NCBI GenBank assembly: GCA_009838635.1
Contig: VXRE01000035.1
Coordinates: 1,065-51,466 of the forward strand
Direction of reading: 5' to 3'
Length of the DNA: 50,402 bases
Origin: Acidimicrobiia bacterium
GTDB taxonomy: Bacteria > Actinomycetota > Acidimicrobiia > Spongiisociales > Spongiisociaceae
How positions within the stretch are numbered: position 1 is the stretch's first letter; every line of letters starts with the position of its first letter. A program made the position numbers and the translations under genes. The notes below the pieces were generated by a model, which did not search any database, was not told the origin of the DNA, and saw only the letters and a program-made list of their open reading frames with translations. Shown here one piece after another: positions 1-8,739 of this stretch.

Positions 1-2
1 CT

Positions 3-2048
3 TCGGCTGAGCAGGCGGTGGCGAGTGCGTTGGCGCAGCTTTCGAGCGCGGAGGAGGCTTTGGCGGGTCTTTCGGAGCCGCCTGGTGTGGGTGATGTGGC
101 TTCGGCTGAGCAGGCGGTGGCGAGTGCGTTGGCGCAGCTTTCGAGCGCGGAGGAAGCGCTGGGGGACCTGCTGGCCGATCCGACCGAAATCGAGACCGCC
201 TCCGCTCGATCGGCGGTGGCACAGGCGCAGGCCCAACTGTTGAGCGCGGTCAGCCATGCGAACGACTCCTGGGTGGCCCTGGGCGAGGCCTGGGACGAGT
301 ACTGCGACGAGTACGGCGCCTATAACGTCGCCGCGGTGACCTGTGCGGGGACCCTGCCTCTCGAGGGCGACGAGGTCGTGGATCCGCTCTCGGACGAGGA
401 GGTGGAGGCTCTGCACGAGACGCTCGAGGGTCGTTCGACGAACTACCAGCAGCTCGCCAACGCCCTCATAGACGGCAACCTCGAGTTCATCCTCGCCGAG
501 GCTGCGCGGCAGACCGCGGTGACGAGCCTTGCCACATCCGAGGATCGACTGGCCGACCTCCTCGTACCGGCCTCCGAAGAAGACTTGCGCCAGGCGGAGT
601 TGGCGGTGGACGCCGCCCGAGCGAGCCACACCGCAGCCGTCGCCCGCCTAGAGGCGCTCCGGGAGGAGCCCACATCCCAGGACCTATACCAGGCGGAACA
701 AGCGGTGAACGCCGCCCGCGCCAACCACACCGCAGCCGTCGCCCGGCTCGATCAACTCCGGGGCGACCCTACGGCCGAGGATTTCTACCAGGCTCGACAG
801 GCCGTGGACGCCGCCCGCGCGAGCCACACCGCGGCCGCTGCTCGCCTTGAGGAACTACGAACGCCGGCCGACGAGAGCGACTACCAGCAGGCTCAAGCCT
901 CGCTGGACGCCGCGCTGGCGAGCCTGGCCACCGCCCAGGCACGTCACGACGAGCTTCTGGCGGGCGCCACCGCCAACGCCATCGCTCAACAGGAGGAGAA
1001 CGTGCGGCTCGCCGAGATATCGCTGGAGGAGGCTCGCTCCGCCCTGGCCGATCTGTCGGTGGTGGCCCCCTTCGACGGAACCGTAGAGGCGGTGAACGTC
1101 CACCCGGGCGACCGGGTGACCCAGAGCGTCGTCGCTTTCTCGATGAGCACGCCGGACCGGATGATGATCGCCCTGGCTGTTTCCGAAGCTGATCTGCTGG
1201 CGCTCGAGGTGGGGCAGGCCGGCTTTGCCTCCTTCGATGGAGTGGAGGGCGTCCAGTACCCGGCGCGGATCGTTTCGATCAGCCGCCTGCCCGACACCGC
1301 CCAGGGTGTGGTGACCTACGGGGTGGAGGCGCGGATCCTCACCGGCGCCGAGACCGTCGAGGTGGCGAGCCAACTGGCGGTCATCGCCGGCCAGGGGGTC
1401 GTTCCCGGAGTCGCCGGACTTCCTGAGTCTGTGACCGGCGCTGGAGATGGCGGGGTCGGGGCCGGCTTCGGTGGGGGCAGGCCGGATGGGCCGCTTGCCG
1501 GGATGGAGTTACCCGAAGGCGTGACCATCCAGGACGTTGTGCAGGCGGTGGTCAACGGTGAGCCCCCTCCTGAGGGGGTGAGCTTGCCCGAGGGCTTCGA
1601 GATCCCCCTGCAGGAGCGCGAGCGTCTTGCGGCCGGTGGGTTGCGACCACTCGGTCGGCAGGGCCAGGCCGGGACGGCCTGGGACGGCAGCCGCGTGCTT
1701 CCAGCGCCCGGAATGAGCGCCACCGTCACCATCCTCACCGAGGTGCGGGAGGAGTCGGTGCTCGTTCCCGTTTCCGCCGTGCGCCAACTCGACGGCGAGT
1801 GGTTCGTGACCGTTCCGGCGGCTGGCGCCGGCGCCGGAACCGGTTTTCAGCGCGTCACGGTCGGAGTAGGCGAGTCCGACGGGGTGAACGTGGAGATCAC
1901 GAGCGGTCTTGAGAACGGCGCCGTGCTGCTCATCGGGGCCGACAGCGTCGGCATCGCTTACCGCACCATCCAGCAGCAGGACTCGCAGCCGGGGCTCGGA
2001 TTCGTCCCGGGTGGCACGCCCGGCGGCTTCGGCGGAGGCGGACGGTGA
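3..2048 (+). CDS. HlyD/MacA-like periplasmic adaptor, 5' partial
   Basis: The frame is already open at the first base, so the N-terminus (signal anchor and first beta strands) lies outside the window. What remains, about 680 residues, begins with a long Ala/Glu/Gln-rich coiled coil made of degenerate ~33-residue repeats. The first two repeats are nearly identical at DNA level. A lipoyl/biotinyl-like motif follows (VVAPFDGTVEAVNVHPGDRV), then beta-barrel and membrane-proximal parts with a Gly/Pro-rich insertion and a Gly-rich tail. This is the layout of adaptors that couple a MacB-type ABC exporter to an outer channel or act alone in monoderms (YknX-like). Its TGA overlaps the GTG of the ATPase gene, and the permease follows, so the three form one operon. 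The substrate is unknown. The coiled coil is unusually long for this family. Confidence 0.85.
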   Translation, partial: SAEQAVASALAQLSSAEEALAGLSEPPGVGDVASAEQAVASALAQLSSAEEALGDLLADPTEIETASARSAVAQAQAQLLSAVSHANDSWVALGEAWDEYCDEYGAYNVAAVTCAGTLPLEGDEVVDPLSDEEVEALHETLEGRSTNYQQLANALIDGNLEFILAEAARQTAVTSLATSEDRLADLLVPASEEDLRQAELAVDAARASHTAAVARLEALREEPTSQDLYQAEQAVNAARANHTAAVARLDQLRGDPTAEDFYQARQAVDAARASHTAAAARLEELRTPADESDYQQAQASLDAALASLATAQARHDELLAGATANAIAQQEENVRLAEISLEEARSALADLSVVAPFDGTVEAVNVHPGDRVTQSVVAFSMSTPDRMMIALAVSEADLLALEVGQAGFASFDGVEGVQYPARIVSISRLPDTAQGVVTYGVEARILTGAETVEVASQLAVIAGQGVVPGVAGLPESVTGAGDGGVGAGFGGGRPDGPLAGMELPEGVTIQDVVQAVVNGEPPPEGVSLPEGFEIPLQERERLAAGGLRPLGRQGQAGTAWDGSRVLPAPGMSATVTILTEVREESVLVPVSAVRQLDGEWFVTVPAAGAGAGTGFQRVTVGVGESDGVNVEITSGLENGAVLLIGADSVGIAYRTIQQQDSQPGLGFVPGGTPGGFGGGGR

Positions 2049-2761
2049 TCATTCTGCGCGATGTGACCCGCGTGTATGCCACCGGAGGCATGGCGGTGCG
2101 GGCTTTGGCGGGTGTCAACCTCGAAATCGACCGCGGGGAGTTCGTCGCCGTCATGGGTCGGTCCGGCTCGGGCAAGAGCACTTTGATGAACATCATCGGC
2201 CTGCTGGACCGGCCCACGACCGGCGAGTATCTTCTCGCCGGGCGCGATGTGGAGCGGTTCACCGAGGACGTCCGATCTCGCCTGCGCGGCGCCGCCTTCG
2301 GGTTCGTATTCCAGTCCTACAACCTGCTCCCGCGCATGACAGCCCTCGAGCAGGTCGAGTTGCCGTTGATCTACCAGCGTGCCCAGGATCGCAGGCGGCG
2401 GGCCGCCGAGGCGCTCGTGCGAGTAGGTATGCAACACCGGATCGCGCACCTGCCCAACGAACTCTCCGGGGGCGAGCAGCAGCGCGTGGCGATCGCCCGA
2501 TCTCTAGCCGTGAACCCACTCATGCTGCTGGCCGACGAACCGACCGGTGCCCTCGACACGGCGACCGGTGGGGAAATCATGCGACTGTTCACCGAGTTGG
2601 TCGAAGAGCGGGGCGTAGCCGTCGTGCTGGTGACGCACGAGACCGAGGTGGCTACGTACGCCCGGCGGACCATCCGTATGCGCGACGGGAAGATAATCGA
2701 GGACAGCGGCAAGAGCGGGGGGCCGCCGGCCCGGGCTCCGGCAGGGGCGTCCGGGCATTGA
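2045..2761 (+). CDS. MacB/LolD-type ABC transporter ATP-binding protein
   Basis: A 238-residue ATPase starting at GTG, overlapping the adaptor stop by four bases. Walker A (GRSGSGKST), Q-loop (FVFQSYNLLPRMTALEQVELPL), signature (LSGGEQQRVAIARSL), Walker B (LLADEPTGALD) and H-loop (VLVTHE) are all visible. The NLLPRMTALEQVELPL segment is typical of the MacB/LolD/FtsE-like class that powers mechanotransmission exporters rather than importers. It pairs with the FtsX-fold permease that starts four bases before its stop. It presumably energises export or membrane extrusion of a small molecule, lipid or peptide. The C-terminal 20 residues are a Gly/Pro/Ala tail. Confidence 0.93.
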   Translation: MIILRDVTRVYATGGMAVRALAGVNLEIDRGEFVAVMGRSGSGKSTLMNIIGLLDRPTTGEYLLAGRDVERFTEDVRSRLRGAAFGFVFQSYNLLPRMTALEQVELPLIYQRAQDRRRRAAEALVRVGMQHRIAHLPNELSGGEQQRVAIARSLAVNPLMLLADEPTGALDTATGGEIMRLFTELVEERGVAVVLVTHETEVATYARRTIRMRDGKIIEDSGKSGGPPARAPAGASGH

Positions 2762-4014
2762 GCCTGATAGACGCCTTCCGCGTCACCCTGCGAGCCATCT
2801 TCGCCAACCGGCTGCGCAGTGTGCTGACCTCGCTCGGGGTGGTCATCGGGGTCAGCTCGGTCATCGCGCTGGTGGCGGTGGCGCAGGGTACGCAGCAGGG
2901 TGTCACCGACCGCATCCGCGGCCTCGGCACGGGCCTGATCTTCGTAGAGTCGAGCGCAGCCGCCACCACCTCGCAAACCGGCGGGCCTGCCGGGCTCGTT
3001 CAGTCGACGCTGGTTGCCAGTGACGCCGCCGCTATCGCGGCCGACGCCATTCCGGGCGTCATCGCGGTCGCGGCCCACGCCGCGGTCGACACGCAGCTGG
3101 TCGCAGGAGCGAACAACGTGGGGGCCACGGTGGTCTCCACATCAAGCGAGTACGGCGAGGTGCGCGACCTGGACGTCCGTTCGGGCTCGTTCATCACTCC
3201 TGCGCATGACGAGGAAGGTTCGATGGTGGCCGTGCTGGGAGCGCGGGCCGCGGAGACGCTGTACCCCGGCGCGGACCCGGTAGGACAACAGGTGCGGCTC
3301 TCCTTCGCAGGTGGCCGTCTCACGCTCGCCTTCGTGGTGGTCGGGGTCCTCGAGGAACAGGGCGGCGCGGGCGAGGCTGACGACCAGGCTTTCATACCGC
3401 TCACGAGCATCGCCAACCGCCTGCGTTTCCTGTACACGCCGGCCGGGGACCTACGGGTCACCCAGATCGACGTCCGGGCCGCCGATGGCGTCGACGAGGA
3501 CCGTGTCAAGGAGGAGATAAGCGAGCTGCTGCTCTTCCGCCACGAGACCACCGAGCCGGACTTCGTGATCCAGAGCCAGGACGATCTGATCAGCGCGGCG
3601 ACCGAGGTCAGCAACACGCTCTCGATCCTGCTGGGAAGCATCGCCGGCATCTCCTTGCTGGTCGGCGGGATCGGGGTGATGAACATCATGCTCGTCTCGG
3701 TCGCCGAGCGCGCTCGCGAGATCGGCATCCGCCGCGCGGTGGGCGCCACGTCGCGCGACATCGTGACGCAGTTCGTGACCGAGGCGCTGACATTGAGCCT
3801 GTTCGGTGGCGTGGTCGGCATCGCCCTCGGGACCGGAGCTTCGTTGGCCGTCGACGGCCGGGCAGTGGGCGGGCAGGAGTTGGCGGTGCTGATTCAGCCG
3901 TGGAGCATCGCGGCGGCCTTCCTGGTGGCGGCCGGCGTGGGCTTGGCCGCCGGAAGCTATCCGGCCTACCGCGCCGCCACCATCGATCCCATAGCCGCGC
4001 TCCGGAACGAGTAG
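2758..4014 (+). CDS. MacB-like ABC transporter permease (FtsX fold)
   Basis: I place the start at TTG 2758, which overlaps the ATPase TGA and gives a 418-residue protein. An open frame extends further upstream but lies inside the ATPase gene. The protein has one N-terminal membrane helix after FANRLRSVLTSLGVVIGVSS, a ~230-residue extracytoplasmic domain, then three C-terminal helices (SILLGSIAGISLLVGGIGVM, EALTLSLFGGVVGIALGTG, IAAAFLVAAGVGLAAGSYPA). The motifs GGIGVMNIMLVSV, RAREIGIRRAVGA and the terminal YPAYRAATIDPIAALRNE are hallmarks of the MacB permease family. It forms the membrane part of the exporter encoded with the two preceding genes. A short gap follows, then a convergent gene. 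Confidence 0.93.
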   Translation: MSLIDAFRVTLRAIFANRLRSVLTSLGVVIGVSSVIALVAVAQGTQQGVTDRIRGLGTGLIFVESSAAATTSQTGGPAGLVQSTLVASDAAAIAADAIPGVIAVAAHAAVDTQLVAGANNVGATVVSTSSEYGEVRDLDVRSGSFITPAHDEEGSMVAVLGARAAETLYPGADPVGQQVRLSFAGGRLTLAFVVVGVLEEQGGAGEADDQAFIPLTSIANRLRFLYTPAGDLRVTQIDVRAADGVDEDRVKEEISELLLFRHETTEPDFVIQSQDDLISAATEVSNTLSILLGSIAGISLLVGGIGVMNIMLVSVAERAREIGIRRAVGATSRDIVTQFVTEALTLSLFGGVVGIALGTGASLAVDGRAVGGQELAVLIQPWSIAAAFLVAAGVGLAAGSYPAYRAATIDPIAALRNE

Positions 4015-4042
4015 GCCGGGCGAGTCCCGGGAGAACCGGCTG

Positions 4043-4396
4043 TCAATCCAGCAAGGGTTCCAGTTTGTCGAGCAGCCCACGTACCTCCGCCAACCCACCT
4101 GCCACGTAGTCCGCGCTACCCCAGTTTTCGTAGAAGTTCTGGTGAAGGGCGTTGGCAGACCTGAACCGGTCACGGATTCCTTCGTCGCCGGTTTCGCGCA
4201 CCAGCCGGTCGATCACGCCGTAGAGAGAGGCGTGGCTGTCATGGCTCCATCCGCGGCTGGAGGCGACGGCCTTGATCATCTGCGCGGCCGCACCCCATCC
4301 CTTCTCCGATGCCTGGCGGGAGTCTCCCTGGGCCAACTCCTCGAAGCCTTGGGTCAGCAGGTGCCGGGCCGCGTCCTGGTAGGTCAATGTTGTCAT
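4043..4396 (-). CDS. PaREP1/HEPN-like small protein
   Basis: A 117-residue protein. I choose ATG 4396 because GGAGAG lies four bases upstream; an upstream ATG at 4450 is also in frame. The sequence contains AAARHLLTQGFEELAQG-like and DSRQASEKGWGAAAQMIKAVA stretches, a later SH, and LHQNFYENW. These match the alpha-helical PaREP1-type family of the HEPN superfamily as I know it. HEPN proteins are often paired with a nucleotidyltransferase or act as ribonucleases, but the catalytic R-x4-6-H motif is not clear here and no partner gene is adjacent. It is convergent with the exporter operon. Function unknown; the family call is moderately secure. Confidence 0.6.
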   Translation of the reverse strand: MTTLTYQDAARHLLTQGFEELAQGDSRQASEKGWGAAAQMIKAVASSRGWSHDSHASLYGVIDRLVRETGDEGIRDRFRSANALHQNFYENWGSADYVAGGLAEVRGLLDKLEPLLD

Positions 4397-4504
4397 CGCA
4401 CTCTCCATGTCGCGAATTATAACGTTGTCCTCCGTTGTCGATAGTAGCATATGGTGTCAGCTACCGGGTGATGCGAGCGCGGGCGGGCGTGTTCACCAAC
4501 CCTG

Positions 4505-5419
4505 CTAGCCGGCGATGGACATCACCAGGCCGACCGCCACCAGCCCTACACCCGTCCACTGCAGGTGGTGTAGGCGTTCGTGGAAGAAGATGACCCCGCC
4601 GATCACCGCGATAACCCGGCCGCTCTGGGAGAGCAACCCGATCAGCCAGGCCGGCGCGTAGGCCAGACCGTACCCGAAGGTCACGAAGGAGATGGCGTCG
4701 ATCACCCCGACCAGGACCAGCAGCCATCCGTTGCGCCAGGTGATCTTCGATTGCCTCTTGTCCCAGTCCTCCAGGCGAGACTCTTTCCCTTCGCGGTTCC
4801 TGTTCTGGGTAATCCGGGCGATGATCACGAACACCAGGGCGACGTACGCGACCGTGTAGAACCGCTGGGTGATGATGGTCCAGTTGGAGTCGAGGCCGTC
4901 CCGGATGGGAATCTTCAGCCCGGCATTGGAGAGCGATCCCACCAGCACCGCGATCATGGCGAAGACCGGGCCCCACGTGACCAGGCGGATCTTGGTGCCC
5001 TTCTCGATGACGAGCGAGGCCAGGACGGCACCTGCCGCGGCGATGGGGATGCCGATCCACTGCACGGCGGTGGGCCTCTCCGCGAGCAGCCAGTAGGAAT
5101 AGAGCACGGTGATCGCGCCCGACAGGGCGCTGATGGGGCTCACCACCGAGACCGGACCGAGCCGCAGGGCCATGTAGCTTCCCAGGAACGAGGTGGCTGC
5201 GGCCGCCCCCAGCAGGCCCAGCAGGATGACCTGGTCCCTCGTTATCTGGTCGGGCACGCCGATCGCCACCGCCCAGGCGATCATTACCACGAAGGCGATG
5301 GTCAGGGTGACGGTGGTGGAGCGGAGCACCCCGAAGCGACGGGCCACGACCGCCGTGAGCAGGTTGTTGACACCCAGCGTGACCGCCGTGATCAGCCCGA
5401 AGACGGTCCCGATCAGCAT
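4505..5419 (-). CDS. EamA/DMT-family transporter
   Basis: A 304-residue hydrophobic protein with about ten predicted membrane helices in two EamA-like halves. The first half starts at the N-terminus (GTVFGLITAVTLGVNNLLTA) and ends near the GSYMALRLGPVSVVSPISAL segment. The second ends with LHHLQWTGVGLVAVGLVMSI. The phrases ALRLGPVSVVSPISALSGAITVLYS and GRVIAVIGGVIFFHERL correspond to the conserved fourth and ninth helices of drug/metabolite transporters. A charged cytoplasmic loop (NRNREGKESRLEDWDKRQ) interrupts the second half. The substrate cannot be read from sequence. It lies just downstream of the four-gene ABC importer on the same strand, 54 bases after that operon's last gene, and may be co-transcribed. 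Confidence 0.8.
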   Translation of the reverse strand: MLIGTVFGLITAVTLGVNNLLTAVVARRFGVLRSTTVTLTIAFVVMIAWAVAIGVPDQITRDQVILLGLLGAAAATSFLGSYMALRLGPVSVVSPISALSGAITVLYSYWLLAERPTAVQWIGIPIAAAGAVLASLVIEKGTKIRLVTWGPVFAMIAVLVGSLSNAGLKIPIRDGLDSNWTIITQRFYTVAYVALVFVIIARITQNRNREGKESRLEDWDKRQSKITWRNGWLLVLVGVIDAISFVTFGYGLAYAPAWLIGLLSQSGRVIAVIGGVIFFHERLHHLQWTGVGLVAVGLVMSIAG

Positions 5420-5473
5420 GATCCATGTCCTGACGGGGTCACTGCCGTGGACTGAGCCGGTTGTCGATTCGGA

Positions 5474-6691
5474 CTATTCGTGGAGTTGGTCTCCGGCGCG
5501 ACCGGCAGCGCCCGCGGCTCCCGCCACCTTGGAGATGTCCGTCGTGCCGCTGACTCGTTGCGGCATCCAGCTGACCATCCGGTTGAACATCTGGTTGAGC
5601 AGGTAGAAGGTCAGCAAGGAGTAGAAGGCGACCACGATGGCCACGATCACCAGGCGGGCTGTGTTGGTTTCCTGAACCGCCGCGGCGGCCATGAAGCCCA
5701 GCCCGGTCGGGAAGCCCAGGAACTCGGCGGCGATCGTCAGCGACCACCCGAGCCCACCGGCCAGCAAGAGCGCGGTGCGTAGTTCCGGCATGGCGCCCGG
5801 AACCACCACTTTGAAATAGGTGCGCAGCCGCGACGCGCCCAGCGTGCGGGCGCTCTCGATATACCTGTCGGGCACGTTGGCCACTGCGTTCATGGTCGCC
5901 ACCACCAGCATCACCCACACGCCGAAGCCGATGAAGAGCGTGGTAGCGCGTAGGTCAACTCCGAGGGCGAACTGCATCCAGGGGATGGCTGCCAGCAGCG
6001 GGATCATTCTCAGGAAGTTGAACGGCGCCCACGAGATCTGGCGCAGGGCGGACCAGTAGGGGAGGGCGAGACCGGTGGCCAGGCCGGCGATCAACCCGAC
6101 ACCCAGGCCAGCTACCAGTCGGGACAGGGTCATGAAGGAATGGAAACCCAGCGCCAGGAACACAGCCGTCCAGGTCCTCGATTCAGCACCCTCTATGGCG
6201 GGGAACGGCGCCAACTCTCCGAACTGCAGGGTCAGTCCGGCAAAGCTGAACCCTCCGAACAAGTCCCAGTTGCCGGACAATCTGTAGAGGGCGTTGTAGA
6301 TGATGTAGTCGAATCCTGGGACGAGCGGATGTTCAAGAGTCCCCTTGGGTGCGATGTACGACACGATCTGCCAGCCCACCAGCAGTACCGCCCAGGTGAT
6401 GAAGAAAAGCGGATTGTTCTTCACAGCGTTCAAGATGCGCTCGGGCAGACGGACAATGCCCTTCCCGATCCTGATGACCGCTGCGACCGACCTTCGGTAT
6501 CGGAAGACGAATGTGTAGGCCCACCACAAGACAACCCAGAAGGAGATGAATTGCCAGGTGAGATGGAGTGTGCCCTCTTCGAACTGCCAGTCTCCAAGCG
6601 ACGAGAAGGCGAGGACGACCAGACCTGAGCCGAAGATCCAGGCGGCCCATCCGACCCAGAATAGGATCCTCAAGAGTCTGGTGAGGCTCAA
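5474..6691 (-). CDS. ABC importer permease, nitrate/taurine type (SsuC-like)
   Basis: The start is TTG 6691, overlapping the ATPase stop by four bases; the product is 405 residues. The C-terminal ~230 residues form a normal BPD transmembrane domain with the EAA-loop motif ESARTLGASRLRTYFKVVVP, which docks to the ATPase. The N-terminal ~170 residues add two or three membrane helices and an extracytoplasmic stretch. This makes the protein much longer than the usual ~260 residues of SsuC/TauC. The companion permease at 7481 is extended as well, so the two probably form a heterodimeric channel with an enlarged external surface. It is the last of four importer genes (binding protein, permease, ATPase, permease). 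Substrate unknown. Confidence 0.88.
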   Translation of the reverse strand: MSLTRLLRILFWVGWAAWIFGSGLVVLAFSSLGDWQFEEGTLHLTWQFISFWVVLWWAYTFVFRYRRSVAAVIRIGKGIVRLPERILNAVKNNPLFFITWAVLLVGWQIVSYIAPKGTLEHPLVPGFDYIIYNALYRLSGNWDLFGGFSFAGLTLQFGELAPFPAIEGAESRTWTAVFLALGFHSFMTLSRLVAGLGVGLIAGLATGLALPYWSALRQISWAPFNFLRMIPLLAAIPWMQFALGVDLRATTLFIGFGVWVMLVVATMNAVANVPDRYIESARTLGASRLRTYFKVVVPGAMPELRTALLLAGGLGWSLTIAAEFLGFPTGLGFMAAAAVQETNTARLVIVAIVVAFYSLLTFYLLNQMFNRMVSWMPQRVSGTTDISKVAGAAGAAGRAGDQLHE

Positions 6692-7464
6692 ACCTGGGTC
6701 GCTTCCTCTTCGGTGATTCCCAGGTGGGCCAGGATCGTCTTGGTGATATCCACCGCGCCGGCACTGGCTCGCACATCTTCATCACGGGGGCGGGGCAGGT
6801 CGACCGGGATGTCATCGACCAGTTTTCCTTCGGCCAGGAGGATCACGCGGTCGGCCAGGATCAATGCCTCCTCGATGTCGTGGGTCACGAAGAAGATGGT
6901 CTTCTGGGTCTCTTCCCACAGGTCGAGGAGCACGTCATGGAGATTGCGGCGGGTGAAGTAGTCGAGGGATCCGAAGGGTTCGTCCATGAGGATCACATCG
7001 GAGCCGACCGCCATGGCTGCCGCCAGCGCCACCCGCTTGCGCATACCTCCGGACAGTTCCCGGGGCCACGAGTCGGCGAAGTCGGTCAGCCCCACCGCGT
7101 CCAACCAGTGGGCGGTTGTGGACTTTCGTTCCTCGTCGTCCACCTTGAGGGCGCGGAGGCCGAACTCGACGTTATCGCGGACGTGAAGCCAGGGAAAGAC
7201 GGTGTCCTGCTGGAACACCATCGCCCGGTCGGCGCCGGGCCCTTCGACAACTTCCTCACCCAGCCTTATCTGACCGGCGGTCGGCGGCTGAAGTCCGGCC
7301 AGAACCCGCAGCAGGGTGGTCTTCCCGTGCCCGGATCGCCCGACCACGCACACGAATTCGCCCGGTTGGACCTCGAAGTTGACATCGTGGAGGGCGTTGA
7401 CCAGTTGGCCGGACCGGTGCTCGAACACGCACCATAGGCCCTCGAAGCTAACGACTCTTGACAT
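6688..7464 (-). CDS. ABC importer ATP-binding protein (SsuB/TauB-like)
   Basis: I choose ATG 7464 because a perfect AAGGAGGAA ribosome site precedes it; an upstream GTG at 7491 would overlap the permease gene. The 258-residue product has Walker A (GRSGHGKTT), Q-loop (MVFQQDTVFPWLHVRDNV), signature (LSGGMRKRVALAAAM), Walker B (VILMDEPFGSLD) and H-loop (FFVTHD). The FPWL after the Q-loop and the GGMRKR signature are typical of nitrate/sulfonate/taurine-type ATPases. It powers the import complex with the two flanking permeases. The strong ribosome site compensates for its internal operon position. Confidence 0.92.
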   Translation of the reverse strand: MSRVVSFEGLWCVFEHRSGQLVNALHDVNFEVQPGEFVCVVGRSGHGKTTLLRVLAGLQPPTAGQIRLGEEVVEGPGADRAMVFQQDTVFPWLHVRDNVEFGLRALKVDDEERKSTTAHWLDAVGLTDFADSWPRELSGGMRKRVALAAAMAVGSDVILMDEPFGSLDYFTRRNLHDVLLDLWEETQKTIFFVTHDIEEALILADRVILLAEGKLVDDIPVDLPRPRDEDVRASAGAVDITKTILAHLGITEEEATQV

Positions 7465-7480
7465 AGCTGTTCCTCCTTGT

Positions 7481-8569
7481 CTACAGCCCAAGTCGGCGGC
7501 CGGCCTCGGACCACCTGGTCAGGTAACGGATGATCACCAGCAGCAATGCATCGACCACTACCGCAAGAACTCCGTAGAAGGTGATCAACGCCACGAGCGC
7601 CGATGGGGCTTGGAGTTGGCCGATCAGGAACCTCCAGATGTCGATCAGGTGCCCTCCGCCGACCTGTATTCCGAGCACCTCGACCAGGACACCCAGACCC
7701 CAGGCACCTGCCAGTGCTATGCGGAATCCCCCCGCGATCTCTGGAACTGTGCCGGGCAGGTAGACCCAGCGGAATATCGAGCGGGGTGTTCCGCCCAGGG
7801 TCAGGGCCGACTCCACGATCCCGACAGGGATGTTCTCGGCGGCCCGCCGGCTGAAGAAGTACATGAGCAGCGTCGTGTAGAAGGTGACCAGGCCGATGGT
7901 GGTCATGATCGGCACCTCTACACCGAACCAGATGACGAAGAACGGTGCGGCGATGAAGATGGGGGCGGTTCCGAAGAAGGAGGCGATCGGCGTGAACACC
8001 TGGGCGACCTTCGGGAACACGAGGCTGGACAGGCCGATCGCGAGACCGGCGATGGTGCCGAACGCAGCGCCGAGCAGGATCCGGATGATCGTCACGACCA
8101 GGTGAATGCCGTAGCCATAGCAATAGTCGGGTAGCTGGCCGATCGGAACCGGCAGAGGGCCACCGGTTAGGGCAGCGGTGTCAGATGTGTACTTCCATCC
8201 CATCAGGCTCGAGGCGACTTGCCTGAAAGGATTGTTGACGTTTGCCGGGTGAAGATCGGGGCAGGCGTGGACGAACTTGATCCTCATGTCCTGGCTGGTT
8301 CCGAGGTTGCTCCAGAAGTGGGCTATGGCGCCTTCCTCCCGGAACAGTCCCCACACCCCCTGGAGTATGTCCTGGAAGGGACCCACCGCGCCGAATGGCG
8401 GAGGGATGTCGTAGTGCCAAGGAGATGCCTCGAGGGAGAGCAATACCCAAGCAACGAAAAAAAGTGTTATCCCTATCGCAATGTAGACGATGCTGGCAAT
8501 TCTGCGCCGTCTCTTGTCTCGTTGTGCCTTGGCTCTCACATCGAGAACGTCTGTGGAGGTCATCGTCAC
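7481..8569 (-). CDS. ABC importer permease, nitrate/taurine type
   Basis: A 362-residue membrane protein; GTG 8569 or ATG 8563 could start it. One N-terminal helix (IASIVYIAIGITLFFVAWVL) is followed by a ~130-residue extracytoplasmic segment with several aromatic residues and two or more cysteines. A standard BPD permease domain follows, with ESALTLGGTPRSIFRWVYLPGTVPEIAGG-like EAA-loop sequence. The external insertion is unusual and parallels that of the partner permease at 5474. It may contact the tethered binding protein. The gene lies 16 bases upstream of the ATPase start and downstream of two strong intergenic hairpins that separate it from the binding-protein gene. Confidence 0.88.
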   Translation of the reverse strand: MTMTSTDVLDVRAKAQRDKRRRRIASIVYIAIGITLFFVAWVLLSLEASPWHYDIPPPFGAVGPFQDILQGVWGLFREEGAIAHFWSNLGTSQDMRIKFVHACPDLHPANVNNPFRQVASSLMGWKYTSDTAALTGGPLPVPIGQLPDYCYGYGIHLVVTIIRILLGAAFGTIAGLAIGLSSLVFPKVAQVFTPIASFFGTAPIFIAAPFFVIWFGVEVPIMTTIGLVTFYTTLLMYFFSRRAAENIPVGIVESALTLGGTPRSIFRWVYLPGTVPEIAGGFRIALAGAWGLGVLVEVLGIQVGGGHLIDIWRFLIGQLQAPSALVALITFYGVLAVVVDALLLVIIRYLTRWSEAGRRLGL

Positions 8570-8652
8570 TGGATCTCAAGCCCCTTTACGTAGTGGCGAC
8601 TGACGGAGCGTTCTTGGGAGGGTGATCTGGTTGGTCTCTAGTCCACAAGCCA

Positions 8653-8684
8653 ACGCGGGGCCGGATGGCGATCCGACCCCGCGT
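8653..8684 (-). terminator. GC-rich hairpin between binding-protein and permease genes
   Basis: The arms ACGCGGGG and CCCCGCGT (8653-8660 and 8677-8684) are exact complements, extended inwards by CGGAT/ATCCG around a short loop. It lies between the stop of the binding-protein gene and the start of the permease gene, both on the minus strand. No T-run follows, so it is more likely an attenuator or an mRNA-stabilising 3' hairpin than a full terminator. This would raise binding-protein levels relative to the permeases, a known pattern in ABC operons. Confidence 0.5.
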
Positions 8685-8695
8685 CGGTCCTTCTC

Positions 8696-8716
8696 ACTTG
8701 CCTGCACCAGGCAAGT
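8696..8716 (-). terminator. Second perfect hairpin after the binding-protein gene
   Basis: ACTTGCCTG and CAGGCAAGT form a perfect 9-base-pair stem with a three-base loop, 23 bases past the binding-protein stop codon on the minus strand. With the hairpin at 8653 it makes a tandem pair in the 170-base gap. No clear U-tract follows. A role in partial termination or 3'-end protection of the binding-protein message is inferred. Confidence 0.5.
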
Positions 8717-8739
8717 CACGTTGTCTTCGGCGGATGAGA

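Noticed and set aside
1-1000. CRISPR-like spacing of repeats
   Set aside because: The repeats are degenerate coding repeats of a coiled coil in one open frame, with no constant repeat/variable spacer pattern.
1909-2757. N-terminal extension of the MacB-like permease
   Set aside because: It runs inside the adaptor and ATPase genes in another frame; the permease family begins at the TTG overlapping the ATPase stop.
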